DNA of 64,000 bases, from assembly GCA_964387285.1 (NCBI GenBank), contig CAYLWO010000021.1, positions 4,071 to 68,070 on the forward strand, in the 5' to 3' direction. Of this stretch, positions 40,998 to 50,798 are shown piece by piece. The notes beneath the pieces were generated by a model. The model was given only the letters and a program-made list of their open reading frames with translations. It did not search any database and was not told the origin of the DNA. Made by a program: the position numbers and the translations under genes. Position 1 is the first letter of the stretch. Each line of letters opens with the position of its first letter. Origin of the DNA: Anaerohabitans sp964387285. GTDB taxonomy: Bacteria; Zhuqueibacterota; Zhuqueibacteria; Residuimicrobiales; Residuimicrobiaceae.

Positions 40998-42656
40998 CTA
41001 CCGGGGATAAACGGCCTCGGTTTCCGCAATTTCCTCTTGACGTTTCTGCACAGACCAACCCAGTTCCTGCGCCATGCAATCAGCGCAGGCGGCCAACGCC
41101 TCATGACCGGGATGGCCGGCTGTGCCCAATTCTGTACGACGCAGTACTACGTCACTCAACTTGATCGCCATTTCATTACGTACGCCGTGCCGGACTTCAG
41201 CGCGTAAAACCTCCGTGTTCGCTGCCAGAGGCGCTAAATCCTCTGCAGCGGCATCCCGAATGACCTGACGATATGCGGCGCCGTAATTTTGCAAAAGATG
41301 CCGTATGGTTTTTTCGTTCAAGCCTTCAGGCCTGCGCGCAATTTCATTTTGCATAAAAGCCGCCACATTCTCCATTTCGCCGCCGTGAATGGGCGTGATA
41401 TGGCTGGTGGAACGCGGAGGCCGGTTGCCCCATTTTTTAAATATCGCATCCACGGTTTTAACAGCCACGTCCCGGGCCGTGGTGTATTTTACGCTGACCA
41501 CGCTCATCAGGCCGTCCATCTGCAGATCTTTCTGATGATCCACAATGCGATAATGCTTTTGCAGTTGCACATCACCCGAGTCCGGATGCACGGCCGTCAT
41601 GGGCAAAAAGCCGCGATGCACCAGCGTTACCTCCTCCGGCCGCAGCTCGGCGCCCGGCAAGGCATCATTGACTTGTTGCACCATTTTTTCAATATGTTCG
41701 GCTGTCGGACGGAATGTATCCGGCGTTCCGTCGTAGGGATCATGCCAGGTGCCGATCATGGAGATGTTGCGCCACGGCGCCACAAACAGCAAACGCGATC
41801 CCTTGTTGATGACGGCATCCTTATCCTTAAACTCGATTTTGGCGGATACGCCGGCGCCAACGGAACTCAACTGTCTGGACACCACCATATTCATGGCGGT
41901 GGATAATCGCAGAACCTGTGTTTGGCCGTTCAGAGTGTTCGGCAAATCATTGCTCCAGCCGCCGGCGTTATTGACCACCATGCGACTGCGCACGGCAAAC
42001 GTTTCTCCGGTGAGCTGATCGCGCACGTGCACGCCGATCACGCGCCGGCCTTCAACGAGGCATTTCTCCGCGCGCACATAGTTGGCCATCTCAGCGCCGC
42101 GACCTGCTGCCGAGTGCAGATAAGAAAACAACAAACGTTCGGAATTATACACCTGAGCGTCGTACCACATGGCGCCGCCGGTCATATTTTTATCATCCAC
42201 ATTCGGGATGAGCCGGCGCACCTCTGCTTTGGATACGATACGACCCATCGGCAGCCGTCGGCCGCGCTCCAACCCGCGGTTGCGATCCATACTGATGACG
42301 TCATTCATCAGCATGGCCACGGTCATTACCTCGGATCCTTTGATAAAATGACCATAGGTCGGCATCAGACAGGGAAAGGCGTGCACCAGATGCGGGGCAA
42401 TGGCCATGACGATGCGCCGTTCCACAATGGATTCGCGCATACGCACAAAATCAGCGTGCTGCAAATAGCGCAAACCGCCATGAATCGTTTTTAAACTGTT
42501 TGAAGAGGTGGCGCCGCCAAAATCCCCTTTTTCAATCAGCGCAACAGCCAGACCGCGCAAAGAGGCTTCGTGCGCCAGGGCGGCGCCGTAAATGCCGCCG
42601 CCGACGATGAGCAGATCAAAGGAATGATCGGCTAATTTTTTCAGATCGCGTTGCAA
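40998..42656 (-). CDS. glpD: FAD-dependent glycerol-3-phosphate dehydrogenase-like protein
   Basis: A 552-residue enzyme expected to oxidise sn-glycerol-3-phosphate to dihydroxyacetone phosphate at the membrane surface, feeding electrons to quinones. 'FDLLIVGGGIYGAALAHEASLRG' binds FAD, 'FGGATSSNSLKTIHGGLRYLQ' is the second conserved motif, and 'VVNNAGGWSN' and 'SVVSVKYTTARDVAVKTVD' are the usual C-terminal motifs. Its start codon is TTG (42656): no ATG lies upstream of the FAD motif, and GAGAAG stands about 7 bases before it. The gene is wedged between glycan-synthesis genes, which is unusual for glpD. Confidence 0.85.
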   Translation of the reverse strand: MQRDLKKLADHSFDLLIVGGGIYGAALAHEASLRGLAVALIEKGDFGGATSSNSLKTIHGGLRYLQHADFVRMRESIVERRIVMAIAPHLVHAFPCLMPTYGHFIKGSEVMTVAMLMNDVISMDRNRGLERGRRLPMGRIVSKAEVRRLIPNVDDKNMTGGAMWYDAQVYNSERLLFSYLHSAAGRGAEMANYVRAEKCLVEGRRVIGVHVRDQLTGETFAVRSRMVVNNAGGWSNDLPNTLNGQTQVLRLSTAMNMVVSRQLSSVGAGVSAKIEFKDKDAVINKGSRLLFVAPWRNISMIGTWHDPYDGTPDTFRPTAEHIEKMVQQVNDALPGAELRPEEVTLVHRGFLPMTAVHPDSGDVQLQKHYRIVDHQKDLQMDGLMSVVSVKYTTARDVAVKTVDAIFKKWGNRPPRSTSHITPIHGGEMENVAAFMQNEIARRPEGLNEKTIRHLLQNYGAAYRQVIRDAAAEDLAPLAANTEVLRAEVRHGVRNEMAIKLSDVVLRRTELGTAGHPGHEALAACADCMAQELGWSVQKRQEEIAETEAVYPR

Positions 42657-42681
42657 GTTTCATCTTCTCTAGTTTAAACTG

Positions 42682-44562
42682 TCAGGCGCCATAGCGTTCA
42701 CGCCACATTTGATACATCATGAGCGCCCATAAACGATGGCTGTGATTTTCTCTGCCGGCGAGATGTTCGTGCATCAGCTTTTGCACATAAGCGGGTTGAA
42801 ACTCGCCGCTGGACCGCAAGCGCCGTTCGCCAAGATACTCTTCCATCAGGGGACGCAGTTCCTTTTTCATCCACTGTTTAATGGGGATGCTGAACCCTTC
42901 CTTGCCGCGATGCAGAATCATCTCCGGCAGAATGCCCCGCATGGCTTGTTTCAAAATATATTTGCTCTGTTTGCCGGCCAGGCGCAACGCCGGCGGCAAG
43001 GCCGCGCAAAATTCCACCAGGCGATAATCGAGAAAAGGCGTACGCGCTTCCAAAGAAACCAACATGCTCATGCGATCCACTTTGACGAGTATATCATCCA
43101 CCAGATAGGTCATGATATCCGCGTATTCCTGCTGGTCCAACGGATCGGACGAGCTGCATGCGCTGAATTTTTCCAGAATAAAATCATAGGGATCCTGGTC
43201 CTTCAGGCTGTGCAGCAAGTCGGGCGTATACAATTTTTCTTTTTCCGACTGCTGTAAAAAAATCATCCAGCGCACATGCTGCAACGCGGCAGGCAAACGC
43301 ATGCCTTCGAGAAAACGGCGCGATTTGTTGATCAACCCTTTTTTCTTTTCCGTGGGCGGCCAGGCAAACACCGCCGGCTCTAGAATTTTTTTTCTCAACC
43401 ACAGAGGCATACGCGCAATCCGACGCGCCAGACGATCGGCCAGATAGGCGTCATAGCCGGCCAACAACTCGTCTCCCCCATCGCCGGATAAAATCACCGT
43501 CACGTTCTTACGCGCCATTTCCGAAACCATCAACGTGGGGAACACGGAAAAATCGGCAAAGGGTTCATCCAGTTGACCGACAATGCGTTCGGTCAATTGC
43601 ACCGCATCCGGGGTGATGATTTCTTCATAGTGCTCGGTCTGAAACTGCCTGGCAACCGCCCTGGCAAAAGGCAACTCGTTGTACGTTGCATTGGTGAAAC
43701 CAATGGAAAACGTCTTTACCGGTCGATTGCTGGACCGGGCCATCATCGCGACGATCGAACTCGAATCCAGTCCGCCGCTTAAAAAAGCTCCCAGCGGCAC
43801 CTCGCTCATCAAACGGATTTTCACGGCATCGTGAAAGAGCGCTAAAAACTCTTCTGTCAAAGATCGTTCATCCCGCTGGTCGGCCATATACGATAACTGC
43901 CAATACGGTTTGATGGTTATGCGCCCGGCCTCCAGCAACAGGTAATGAGCCTGGGGCAATTTACCGATCGCCGTAAAAATCGACAAAGGGCTAGGAATAT
44001 ACTCAAATGTAAGAAAATTATCAAGCGCTTTTGCATTGACCTGACGCGCTACATCGCGGCACTGCAAAATGGATTTAATCTCGGAACCAAAAAGAAATTT
44101 TTCGTGATCCAGATAATAATACATCGGTTTCACGCCCAACCGGTCTCTGGCCAGGAAAAGCCGCTTGCGCTGGGCGTCCCAGATGGCCACGCCGAACATA
44201 CCGTTGAGTTTTTTCGGACAATCCACGCCGTACTCTTCATAAGCGTGCAGAATGACCTCGGTATCCGCGTGAGTGCGAAACATATGGCCGGCAGCTTGCA
44301 GTTCGGCGCGTAAAGCGCGATGGTTGTAGATTTCACCGTTAAAAACAATGGCCCTGTCGCCGGCTTCGTTGAAAATCGGCTGCTGTCCGCCGGCCAGATC
44401 GATAATACTCAAGCGTCGCATGCCCAGTCCGATGTTGTTCAGCAGCAACCGGCCTTCCTCATCCGGGCCGCGATGGTGAATGACATCGGTCATGGATTGC
44501 AGCAACGGCGCTGCTACTGCCCGCGATTCATCATGATAAACAATGCCGCAAATACCACACAT
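42682..44562 (-). CDS. asnB: Asparagine synthase (glutamine-hydrolysing)
   Basis: A 626-residue two-domain enzyme: an N-terminal glutamine amidotransferase (class II, catalytic Cys2 in 'MCGICG', 'NGEIYNH' and 'DTEVILHAYEEYG') and a C-terminal synthetase with the PPi loop 'GAFLSGGLDSSSIVAMMA' and 'ILSGDGGDELLAGYDAY'. Normally ATP plus aspartate plus glutamine give asparagine. In polysaccharide loci AsnB homologues are frequent and may amidate glycan sugars; which role applies here is unknown. Length and motifs are complete. Confidence 0.92.
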   Translation of the reverse strand: MCGICGIVYHDESRAVAAPLLQSMTDVIHHRGPDEEGRLLLNNIGLGMRRLSIIDLAGGQQPIFNEAGDRAIVFNGEIYNHRALRAELQAAGHMFRTHADTEVILHAYEEYGVDCPKKLNGMFGVAIWDAQRKRLFLARDRLGVKPMYYYLDHEKFLFGSEIKSILQCRDVARQVNAKALDNFLTFEYIPSPLSIFTAIGKLPQAHYLLLEAGRITIKPYWQLSYMADQRDERSLTEEFLALFHDAVKIRLMSEVPLGAFLSGGLDSSSIVAMMARSSNRPVKTFSIGFTNATYNELPFARAVARQFQTEHYEEIITPDAVQLTERIVGQLDEPFADFSVFPTLMVSEMARKNVTVILSGDGGDELLAGYDAYLADRLARRIARMPLWLRKKILEPAVFAWPPTEKKKGLINKSRRFLEGMRLPAALQHVRWMIFLQQSEKEKLYTPDLLHSLKDQDPYDFILEKFSACSSSDPLDQQEYADIMTYLVDDILVKVDRMSMLVSLEARTPFLDYRLVEFCAALPPALRLAGKQSKYILKQAMRGILPEMILHRGKEGFSIPIKQWMKKELRPLMEEYLGERRLRSSGEFQPAYVQKLMHEHLAGRENHSHRLWALMMYQMWRERYGA

Positions 44563-44627
44563 GTATTCCTCTTAAAAAAATTCAGAGCCGGGGACGCAGC
44601 GAAAAGCTCCAAATATTTTTCTCTCAT

Positions 44628-45848
44628 TCATAGAGCTGATTGGCTGCGTCGCGCGCTATGCACCGCTTGTTCTACGATCCATTGCGTTTTTCGCAGGTAA
44701 TCCTGATAGCTGTAATTCTTTTCAGCCAATTGGCCGGCAGCCATTGACACCTGGCGGGCTTGATCCGGATGATCCAGAGTCCACAGGACAGCCCTGGCAA
44801 AATCAACAGGGGTCGGCAACGCCAAAACGGCGACCGCCGGAGTGAGGATTTGCGTATGCGTCACGTGATCCGTAGCGACAATCGGTTTGCCGGAACGCAG
44901 ATAGGAATAAATTTTAAGCGGGGAATTGGTTCCTTGCATACGGGTGGACACCAGCATATCCGCCAGATCGATATAGCTGGGAACGCATTGGGGCGCAACA
45001 AAACCGGCGAACGAAAAATATTTTTCCACGCCCTGCTCATGAGCCTGTTGTCGATAAAGGCGAGTCTGCTCTTCACGACCGCCAACCACCACAAAACGTA
45101 CGTCGGTTCGACCACTGGCAACAACCTGCACGGCGCTCGCGATCAACAACGAGATGCCCTGATACGGTTCCAGCGTGCCGTAATAAAGAATAATTTTTTC
45201 CCTGCCGAGGCCCAGCTGTTTTTTAATCTGTTCCTGTTGGTTGCTGTCCGGCGGAAAAACGATGCTGTTATCCGCCACATTTTCTATCAACACGCTGGTG
45301 GTTTGCGGAAAACGGTCCTGTACGTAATGCATGAGCTCCGGACAGATGGTGATGACGGCGCCGGCCGATTGAATGGTCCGTTTCTCCAGCCGCTCAAAAA
45401 GCGCAATCAGCGATTGCGAGCGGGAAAACCTGAAATTCGTCAGCTGTTGCGGCAATGAAGAGTGCATATCGTACAGATGCGGCAGTCTGAAGCGACTCGC
45501 CAAACCGACGCCGAAAAAGCCGGCCTCTTCATGCGTATGCAGTAAATCGTATCGATTTTTCTTTAACAGCCCCCGGGCCCGCAGGTAAAGCGCAGCATCG
45601 AGTAAAATCTTGGCGTTGGATGGTCCGATCTTGACGTCGCGAATGCCCGGAATAGGAGCGGCCCGGAATATGCGCAAACGGGTCATGGGAACATCCTGGC
45701 CGACATGATAGGTAGCCAAATCGACCTGATGGCCCAGGGTCGTTAACGCTTTGATGCGGTGTAGAACGCTGAAAGGAGTGCCGCGCGGCTGAAACCACGG
45801 CTGAGGGGCTATCATGAGTATGCGATAACGGTCTGATCCGTCGGGCAT
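44628..45848 (-). CDS. Family 4 glycosyltransferase
   Basis: A 406-residue GT-B enzyme: 'RILMIAPQPWFQPRGTPFSVLHRIKAL' (glycine-rich N-terminal loop), 'DLLHTHEEAGFFGV', 'YYGTLEPYQGISLLI' and the C-terminal 'ADMLVSTRMQGTNSPLKIYSYLRSGKPIVAT', which carries the E-x7-E-like nucleotide-sugar site in modified form. It transfers an activated sugar to a lipid-linked acceptor on the cytosolic face. ATG 45848 has GGAA 9-10 bases upstream; the first codon of the longer frame is TTG. It is likely an early step of glycan assembly. Confidence 0.85.
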   Translation of the reverse strand: MPDGSDRYRILMIAPQPWFQPRGTPFSVLHRIKALTTLGHQVDLATYHVGQDVPMTRLRIFRAAPIPGIRDVKIGPSNAKILLDAALYLRARGLLKKNRYDLLHTHEEAGFFGVGLASRFRLPHLYDMHSSLPQQLTNFRFSRSQSLIALFERLEKRTIQSAGAVITICPELMHYVQDRFPQTTSVLIENVADNSIVFPPDSNQQEQIKKQLGLGREKIILYYGTLEPYQGISLLIASAVQVVASGRTDVRFVVVGGREEQTRLYRQQAHEQGVEKYFSFAGFVAPQCVPSYIDLADMLVSTRMQGTNSPLKIYSYLRSGKPIVATDHVTHTQILTPAVAVLALPTPVDFARAVLWTLDHPDQARQVSMAAGQLAEKNYSYQDYLRKTQWIVEQAVHSARRSQSAL

Positions 45849-45955
45849 GGCTGTACTTTCCAAATTACTGATCGGTTCCTGGCGGACGTCGATCGAAATG
45901 AGCGTGTGTTGTAATATCCGTTGTGATGGTTTAAAAGAAAACGGCGCGCACCGAA

Positions 45956-47413
45956 TTATTCTGCCCCGTAACCGACCAGAACAACAAAAAAGGTGCGAAA
46001 TAAAATTTTCATATCAAGCATCAGTGACCAGTGGTCGATATATTCCAGATCCATTTTCATCCACTGATCAAAACCGATCTTATTGCGGCCGCTGACTTGC
46101 CAGATGCAGGTAATGCCGGGTTTGAGACTCAGTCGACGACGTTGCCATATTTTATAGTTCTCCACTTCATTGACCAACGGCGGCCGCGGACCGACGATGC
46201 TCATATCGCCTTTGAGCACATTGATCAACTGCGGCAATTCATCGATGCTGGTGCGACGGAGGAAATGACCGAGCTTGGTGATGCGTGGATCGCGCTTCAT
46301 TTTAAATACGGGCCCATCCATCTCGTTTTGTTCCAGCAGTTCCACTTTGAGCTTTTCCGCATTCTCCACCATGGAACGGAATTTATAGAAAACGAATTTG
46401 CGACCATTAAGACCACAGCGGATCTGTTTAAAAAAGACCGGACCCTTGGAGGTTAATTTGATCAACAGCGCCACGATCAGCAGCAAAGGAGAAAACAGAA
46501 ACAGGGCAAGCGCCGAGATGACGATATCCACAAACCGTTTAATGAACAGCTGCCACTCGCGGGCGTGAAAAGTTTCAAACTCGAGCAGAGGATAGCCGTT
46601 AAAGTCGGTTTGCCGGGTTTGTGCGATATGGAGATTGTAAAGGTCCAATGAGATGGAGCTGGACACGCCCACCTCTTCACAGGCCAGAATAGCGTCCTCG
46701 ATGCGGTGCAACCAAAGACGCGGCACCACGAAAATGACGCGATCGATGACCAGACGATTGACGAGGAACGGGATGTCCTGCAAACGGCCGATCACCCGAT
46801 ACCCTTCCACCTCCTTGCCGTACAAACCATGTTCGTCGTCGATCAGGCCGACGATGCGCAATCCCCAGGTGCGATGCATATGGACCGCACGGATGAAATC
46901 ACGCGCACGTTTGCCGGTTCCGACGATCAGCAGGTTTTCCTGATTGTAGCCTTTGGAATGAATGATATCCAGGATATATAAAAAGAGGTGCTTTTCTGCC
47001 AGCATCAGCAGAAAGCAGGTCAGAGTCAATATGGAAAAATAGAGGCGGCTGTATAATTCCATCTTGAATAAAAAGATAAAACTGCCGGATGCCAGCGTGG
47101 CCCAGAGGCTGGAGACGAAAAGATTCCAGGTCATTTTACGGGCGGTTTGGATGCGAAATCCCTGATAGACGCCGTTCAAGGAATAAACGCCGACCCAGAG
47201 GAGCGGAAAGACCAACAACATTTGCCAGTAAGCGGAAGCAAAATACAAAAATCCGGCAAAAGTCGGCACATCGCCATAGGCCTTGATGTTTAATTGGGCA
47301 ATGGTGCGGATGTAAACATCGATGAAATACGCGATCGGAAACGCCAGCGTGATCGTCAGCAGATCGCCGATCTTCATGATGCTGCCGATAAATTTTTCCT
47401 TTTCAGAAACCAT
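45956..47413 (-). CDS. Undecaprenyl-phosphate sugar-1-phosphate transferase
   Basis: A 485-residue polyisoprenyl-phosphate hexose-1-phosphotransferase. Several N-terminal membrane segments (about residues 12-135) are followed by a CoA-binding-like Rossmann domain ('LLIVGTGKRARDFI', 140-260). The C-terminal catalytic domain (about 290-485) has 'FKQIRCGLNGRKFVFYKFRSM', 'PRITKLGHFLRRTSIDELPQLINVLKGDMSIVGPRPPL' and 'KPGITCIWQVSGRN', typical of WbaP/WcaJ enzymes. It starts glycan assembly by moving a hexose-1-phosphate to undecaprenyl phosphate. Its place next to Wzz/Wzc-type genes supports an exopolysaccharide or capsule. Confidence 0.93.
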   Translation of the reverse strand: MVSEKEKFIGSIMKIGDLLTITLAFPIAYFIDVYIRTIAQLNIKAYGDVPTFAGFLYFASAYWQMLLVFPLLWVGVYSLNGVYQGFRIQTARKMTWNLFVSSLWATLASGSFIFLFKMELYSRLYFSILTLTCFLLMLAEKHLFLYILDIIHSKGYNQENLLIVGTGKRARDFIRAVHMHRTWGLRIVGLIDDEHGLYGKEVEGYRVIGRLQDIPFLVNRLVIDRVIFVVPRLWLHRIEDAILACEEVGVSSSISLDLYNLHIAQTRQTDFNGYPLLEFETFHAREWQLFIKRFVDIVISALALFLFSPLLLIVALLIKLTSKGPVFFKQIRCGLNGRKFVFYKFRSMVENAEKLKVELLEQNEMDGPVFKMKRDPRITKLGHFLRRTSIDELPQLINVLKGDMSIVGPRPPLVNEVENYKIWQRRRLSLKPGITCIWQVSGRNKIGFDQWMKMDLEYIDHWSLMLDMKILFRTFFVVLVGYGAE

Positions 47414-47474
47414 AACCCATTCGCATCAGAGTTAATTGGATGATCGGGCTACTCCCGATTATTTATTAAATGTG

Positions 47475-48449
47475 TTAGACCCGGCCAGAGACGGTTAAAT
47501 ACTTTTGCTTTTCTCTGAACCAATCGACAAACAGCGGTATCCCTTGATCCACAGAAGTGTTGGGACGATAATCCAATTCTTCCGCTGCACGGGAAATATC
47601 CGCACTGGTCACAGCCACGTCGCCGGGTTGTTCCGGAAGAACCTGCAACTCGGCTTTTTGCTGCAAAGCGGCTTCCAGCAATTCTATAAGATGCCGCAGT
47701 TCGGTGGTTTGCGATTCACCGAGATTATAGATTTTAAAACCGTTGCAGCGCTCCAGCGCTGCGGTCATGCCCTGCAAAATATCGTCAATAAAAGTATAAT
47801 CGCGTCGGGAGCGACCGTCGCCGAATACGGGAACCGGCTTGCCTTCGGCAATCAAACGTGCAAATTTATGTATGGCCATATCCGGACGTTGCCGTGGTCC
47901 ATATACGGTAAAAAAACGCAGGCAGGTGACGGAAATCCCATAAAGATGATGATAAGCGTGACAAATCACCTCGCCCGCTTTTTTGGTGGCCGCGTAAGGA
48001 GAAACAGCCGCATCGGTTTGGTCCGATTCAGAAAACGGGATTTTTTGATTAGCGCCGTAAACCGAGGAAGAGGAGGCGAACAACAGGCGCGCGACGTCAA
48101 AATGGCGACAGCACTCCAGGAGGTTGATGGTGCCGGTCAGATTGACCTGGCTGTACAGTTGCGGCTCAGCCAGAGACGGCCTGACGCCGGCGCGGGCCGC
48201 CAGATGAACGACGGCGTCAAATCGGTTTTCCTCGAAAAGACGCTGCAGCAGCGAGTGATCGAGAATATCACCTTCCTGGAGCGTATACGCATGCAGACCG
48301 GCCAATCCGGATATGTTGTCCCGTTTCAGGGCCGGATTGTAATAATCGTTAAAATTATCCAGAGCGATCACCGTGTGCCCCAGAGTCAACAATCGGGCTG
48401 AAAAATGCGACCCGATAAAACCCGCGCCTCCCGTCACCAAAATCTTCAT
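47475..48449 (-). CDS. NAD-dependent epimerase, UDP-glucuronate 4-epimerase-like
   Basis: A 324-residue extended SDR: 'ILVTGGAGFIGSHFSARLLTLGHTVIALDNFNDYYNPALKR' is the long NAD loop typical of UDP-glucuronate 4-epimerases; 'SPYAATKKAGE' gives Y-x3-K. 'RFFTVYGPRQRPDMAI' binds the UDP-sugar. It likely supplies UDP-galacturonate or another epimerised UDP-sugar. The gene sits between Wzc-like and PHPT genes. Confidence 0.88.
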   Translation of the reverse strand: MKILVTGGAGFIGSHFSARLLTLGHTVIALDNFNDYYNPALKRDNISGLAGLHAYTLQEGDILDHSLLQRLFEENRFDAVVHLAARAGVRPSLAEPQLYSQVNLTGTINLLECCRHFDVARLLFASSSSVYGANQKIPFSESDQTDAAVSPYAATKKAGEVICHAYHHLYGISVTCLRFFTVYGPRQRPDMAIHKFARLIAEGKPVPVFGDGRSRRDYTFIDDILQGMTAALERCNGFKIYNLGESQTTELRHLIELLEAALQQKAELQVLPEQPGDVAVTSADISRAAEELDYRPNTSVDQGIPLFVDWFREKQKYLTVSGRV

Positions 48450-48464
48450 GCACCACGTTCCGAT

Positions 48465-50795
48465 TTAATAATGATAATAACTATAGTTCTGCACCAACAC
48501 CGCCTCTGCGCCGTTGAGTATCGTACCGATGAGGTTCACCGGCACGGAATTAAATATCTCCAGCTTGTCTTTCGCCACGTTGCGCTGGGTCTTTCCGGAG
48601 CGCACCACCATGGCAACGGCATCCACCTGTGTGCCGATGACCACGGCATCGGTAGCCGCTTCCAAAGGCGGTGAATCGAACAGGATCAGATCGAATTTCC
48701 GCCTCACTTCGTTCAAAAAGCGCTGCATCTGCAGCGAACCCAGCAACTCGGACGGATTGGGCATCAAAGTTCCGTAACTGATAAAGGACAAATTGGGCAC
48801 ATGGGTTTGTTGCACCGCTTCCGACAGCGTGACGCTCCCGCTCAGGTAATTGGCCAATCCCGGTTCTTTCTTCATACGAAAGGTGTTGTGCAGCACGCCG
48901 CGACGCAAATCCGCATCCACCAGCAGGGTATTGGTGCGTTGTTGGGCAAAAATAATCGCCAGATTGCTGGCGGTAAACGATTTGCCTTCCTCCGGTGCGA
49001 CGCTGGTCAGAACCAGCGTATGAATGCGCTCCCGTTTTTTGGAAAATAAAATCTGTGTGCGCAAGGCGCGATAGGATTCACCGATGGGCGTGGGCGAATA
49101 ATCATGGGTCACCAATTGCCGGTCGATATGCTTGGCTTTTTCAAAATCATGATATTCCGGGATGTCCTTAAAATCCACCACCGGGATGGCGCCCAACACG
49201 GGGAGCTTTAAAAAGTTTTCAATGTCGTCCACCGTGCGGATGCTTTTATCCATGAAATCAATGCCCGCGGAGATCAGCAAACCCAGAAACAATCCAAGAC
49301 TGGCGCCTATGGCGATCTTTTTGGTTTTGCTGACCGTTTCAGAAGTGGGCCGACTGGCCGGATCGAGAATGCTGATCTCTTCCCCTTGCACATTCTCGAT
49401 CAGGTCGTTCTTTTGCATTTCCTCCAATATGGTTGCATAATTGCCCTCGCAGATCTTTTTCTGTCGCTGCAAATCAGCCAGAACGCTCTCATCGCTGGGC
49501 AATTGACGTTGACGATTCATCACCGCCGTCTGTTTTTCACGAGCCTGCTTTTCCTGTTCCACCAATTGCGAACGATATTGCGATGCAAAAGCGATTATTT
49601 CGTCCTGCGTTTTTTTTATTTTCTGCTTTTGCGTTTTATATTCCTTGCTGATTTCACCATAGTTAGCGTCGAGTTTTTTCAAATCCGCGAACTGTTGGCT
49701 CAATTGGTTGGATAGCACTTTCAGATAGGTCTCTTCGCTCATGGGGTTGTAATGGCACAATTCGTTGACGATAAACTGGCGGAATTGTTCCGGGTCTACG
49801 CCCGGGTCCGCCGTGTTCAGCTTTTCCAACAATCCGGAAATCTGCTCACGATAGATCGGTAATTCACGCATCAGCTTGTTGACGGTGCCCAGCTCTTCGC
49901 TGATGTTTTTTTTCTCGTGCTCCAGGGAGAGAGGGTAACGCTCCTGAAAGATGCGCAAGTTGACTTCTGCCTCTTTGAGCGCTTTCTCCGCAGCGTCTTT
50001 TTTCAATTCCAGATTTCTGCGATTGCGGTTTACATCGCGGTCCTTGAGGCCGATGGATTCCTTTCGATAGATCTCGGCAATGCGATTCAGCCGCGCCGGT
50101 AAAGTCTGATAGTCCGTGCCGGTCATGGTGAGCGTCATCAGACCGCTTTTATTGCTGAAATTGACCGTCACGCTGCTGGTGAGTTGACCGATGGCTTGTT
50201 CGAAAGGATTGATCTTAAAGCTCACCTCTTTTTTCATGGCAACAAAATCAGGACGCAGTCGGAAGGTAAAGCCGTTGACGCTGCGGCTTTGATCCACGAC
50301 GTCCCAGACGCTGCAACTGTCCAGGGCGTTTACCATGCCGCGCGGTTCCGTCTGGAACAGAAAAAAACGGCCGCTGTCGTCGATGCGCAACAAATATTTG
50401 CCCGGCGTCGGCGTGGTGGTGGTGGAAAACTCGGCAAAAATACCATTGTCCCAAACACTGCCGTTCGTATCGGACAGCGAGAGGGCCAAGCCCAATTTCG
50501 CGGTCAGCTGTTCATAGAAGGAGCGCGATTTCATCTCGATCAAACGGTCCAAAGTCATCAGACGTTCGGCGTCCGGATCAAAAGATCGCGCTTGTATAAC
50601 CAGATTGGTTTTATACTCAGGAACGACTTTTTGCGCTTGTCGATGGAAAAGATAGGCGAACAGCAACATCAACAACAAGATAAGCCACTTGCGCTGCCAA
50701 AAACCCCGCAAAAACTTGACAAAATCGAGTCCACCGGCTGACGCGTTCGGCGCCGCGTCGAGAGCATCAAAATCATCCGGATATTGATTCATCAT
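48465..50795 (-). CDS. Wzc-like polysaccharide copolymerase with tyrosine autokinase domain
   Basis: A 776-residue inner-membrane protein. Residues about 25-60 begin the Wzz (chain-length) region with one membrane segment; a large periplasmic part with coiled coils (about 240-450) follows, with the second segment at about 505-525. The C-terminal BY-kinase domain (about 540-776) has 'TSVAPEEGKSFTASNLA' (Walker A), 'TLLVDADLRRG' (Walker A') and 'FDLILFDSPP' (Walker B). The final residues are a Tyr cluster, 'QNYSYYHY', the autophosphorylation tail. It controls chain length and export. The start may be ATG 50795 or 50792; the first codon of the frame is TTG. Confidence 0.93.
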   Translation of the reverse strand: MMNQYPDDFDALDAAPNASAGGLDFVKFLRGFWQRKWLILLLMLLFAYLFHRQAQKVVPEYKTNLVIQARSFDPDAERLMTLDRLIEMKSRSFYEQLTAKLGLALSLSDTNGSVWDNGIFAEFSTTTTPTPGKYLLRIDDSGRFFLFQTEPRGMVNALDSCSVWDVVDQSRSVNGFTFRLRPDFVAMKKEVSFKINPFEQAIGQLTSSVTVNFSNKSGLMTLTMTGTDYQTLPARLNRIAEIYRKESIGLKDRDVNRNRRNLELKKDAAEKALKEAEVNLRIFQERYPLSLEHEKKNISEELGTVNKLMRELPIYREQISGLLEKLNTADPGVDPEQFRQFIVNELCHYNPMSEETYLKVLSNQLSQQFADLKKLDANYGEISKEYKTQKQKIKKTQDEIIAFASQYRSQLVEQEKQAREKQTAVMNRQRQLPSDESVLADLQRQKKICEGNYATILEEMQKNDLIENVQGEEISILDPASRPTSETVSKTKKIAIGASLGLFLGLLISAGIDFMDKSIRTVDDIENFLKLPVLGAIPVVDFKDIPEYHDFEKAKHIDRQLVTHDYSPTPIGESYRALRTQILFSKKRERIHTLVLTSVAPEEGKSFTASNLAIIFAQQRTNTLLVDADLRRGVLHNTFRMKKEPGLANYLSGSVTLSEAVQQTHVPNLSFISYGTLMPNPSELLGSLQMQRFLNEVRRKFDLILFDSPPLEAATDAVVIGTQVDAVAMVVRSGKTQRNVAKDKLEIFNSVPVNLIGTILNGAEAVLVQNYSYYHY

Positions 50796-50798
50796 CAA

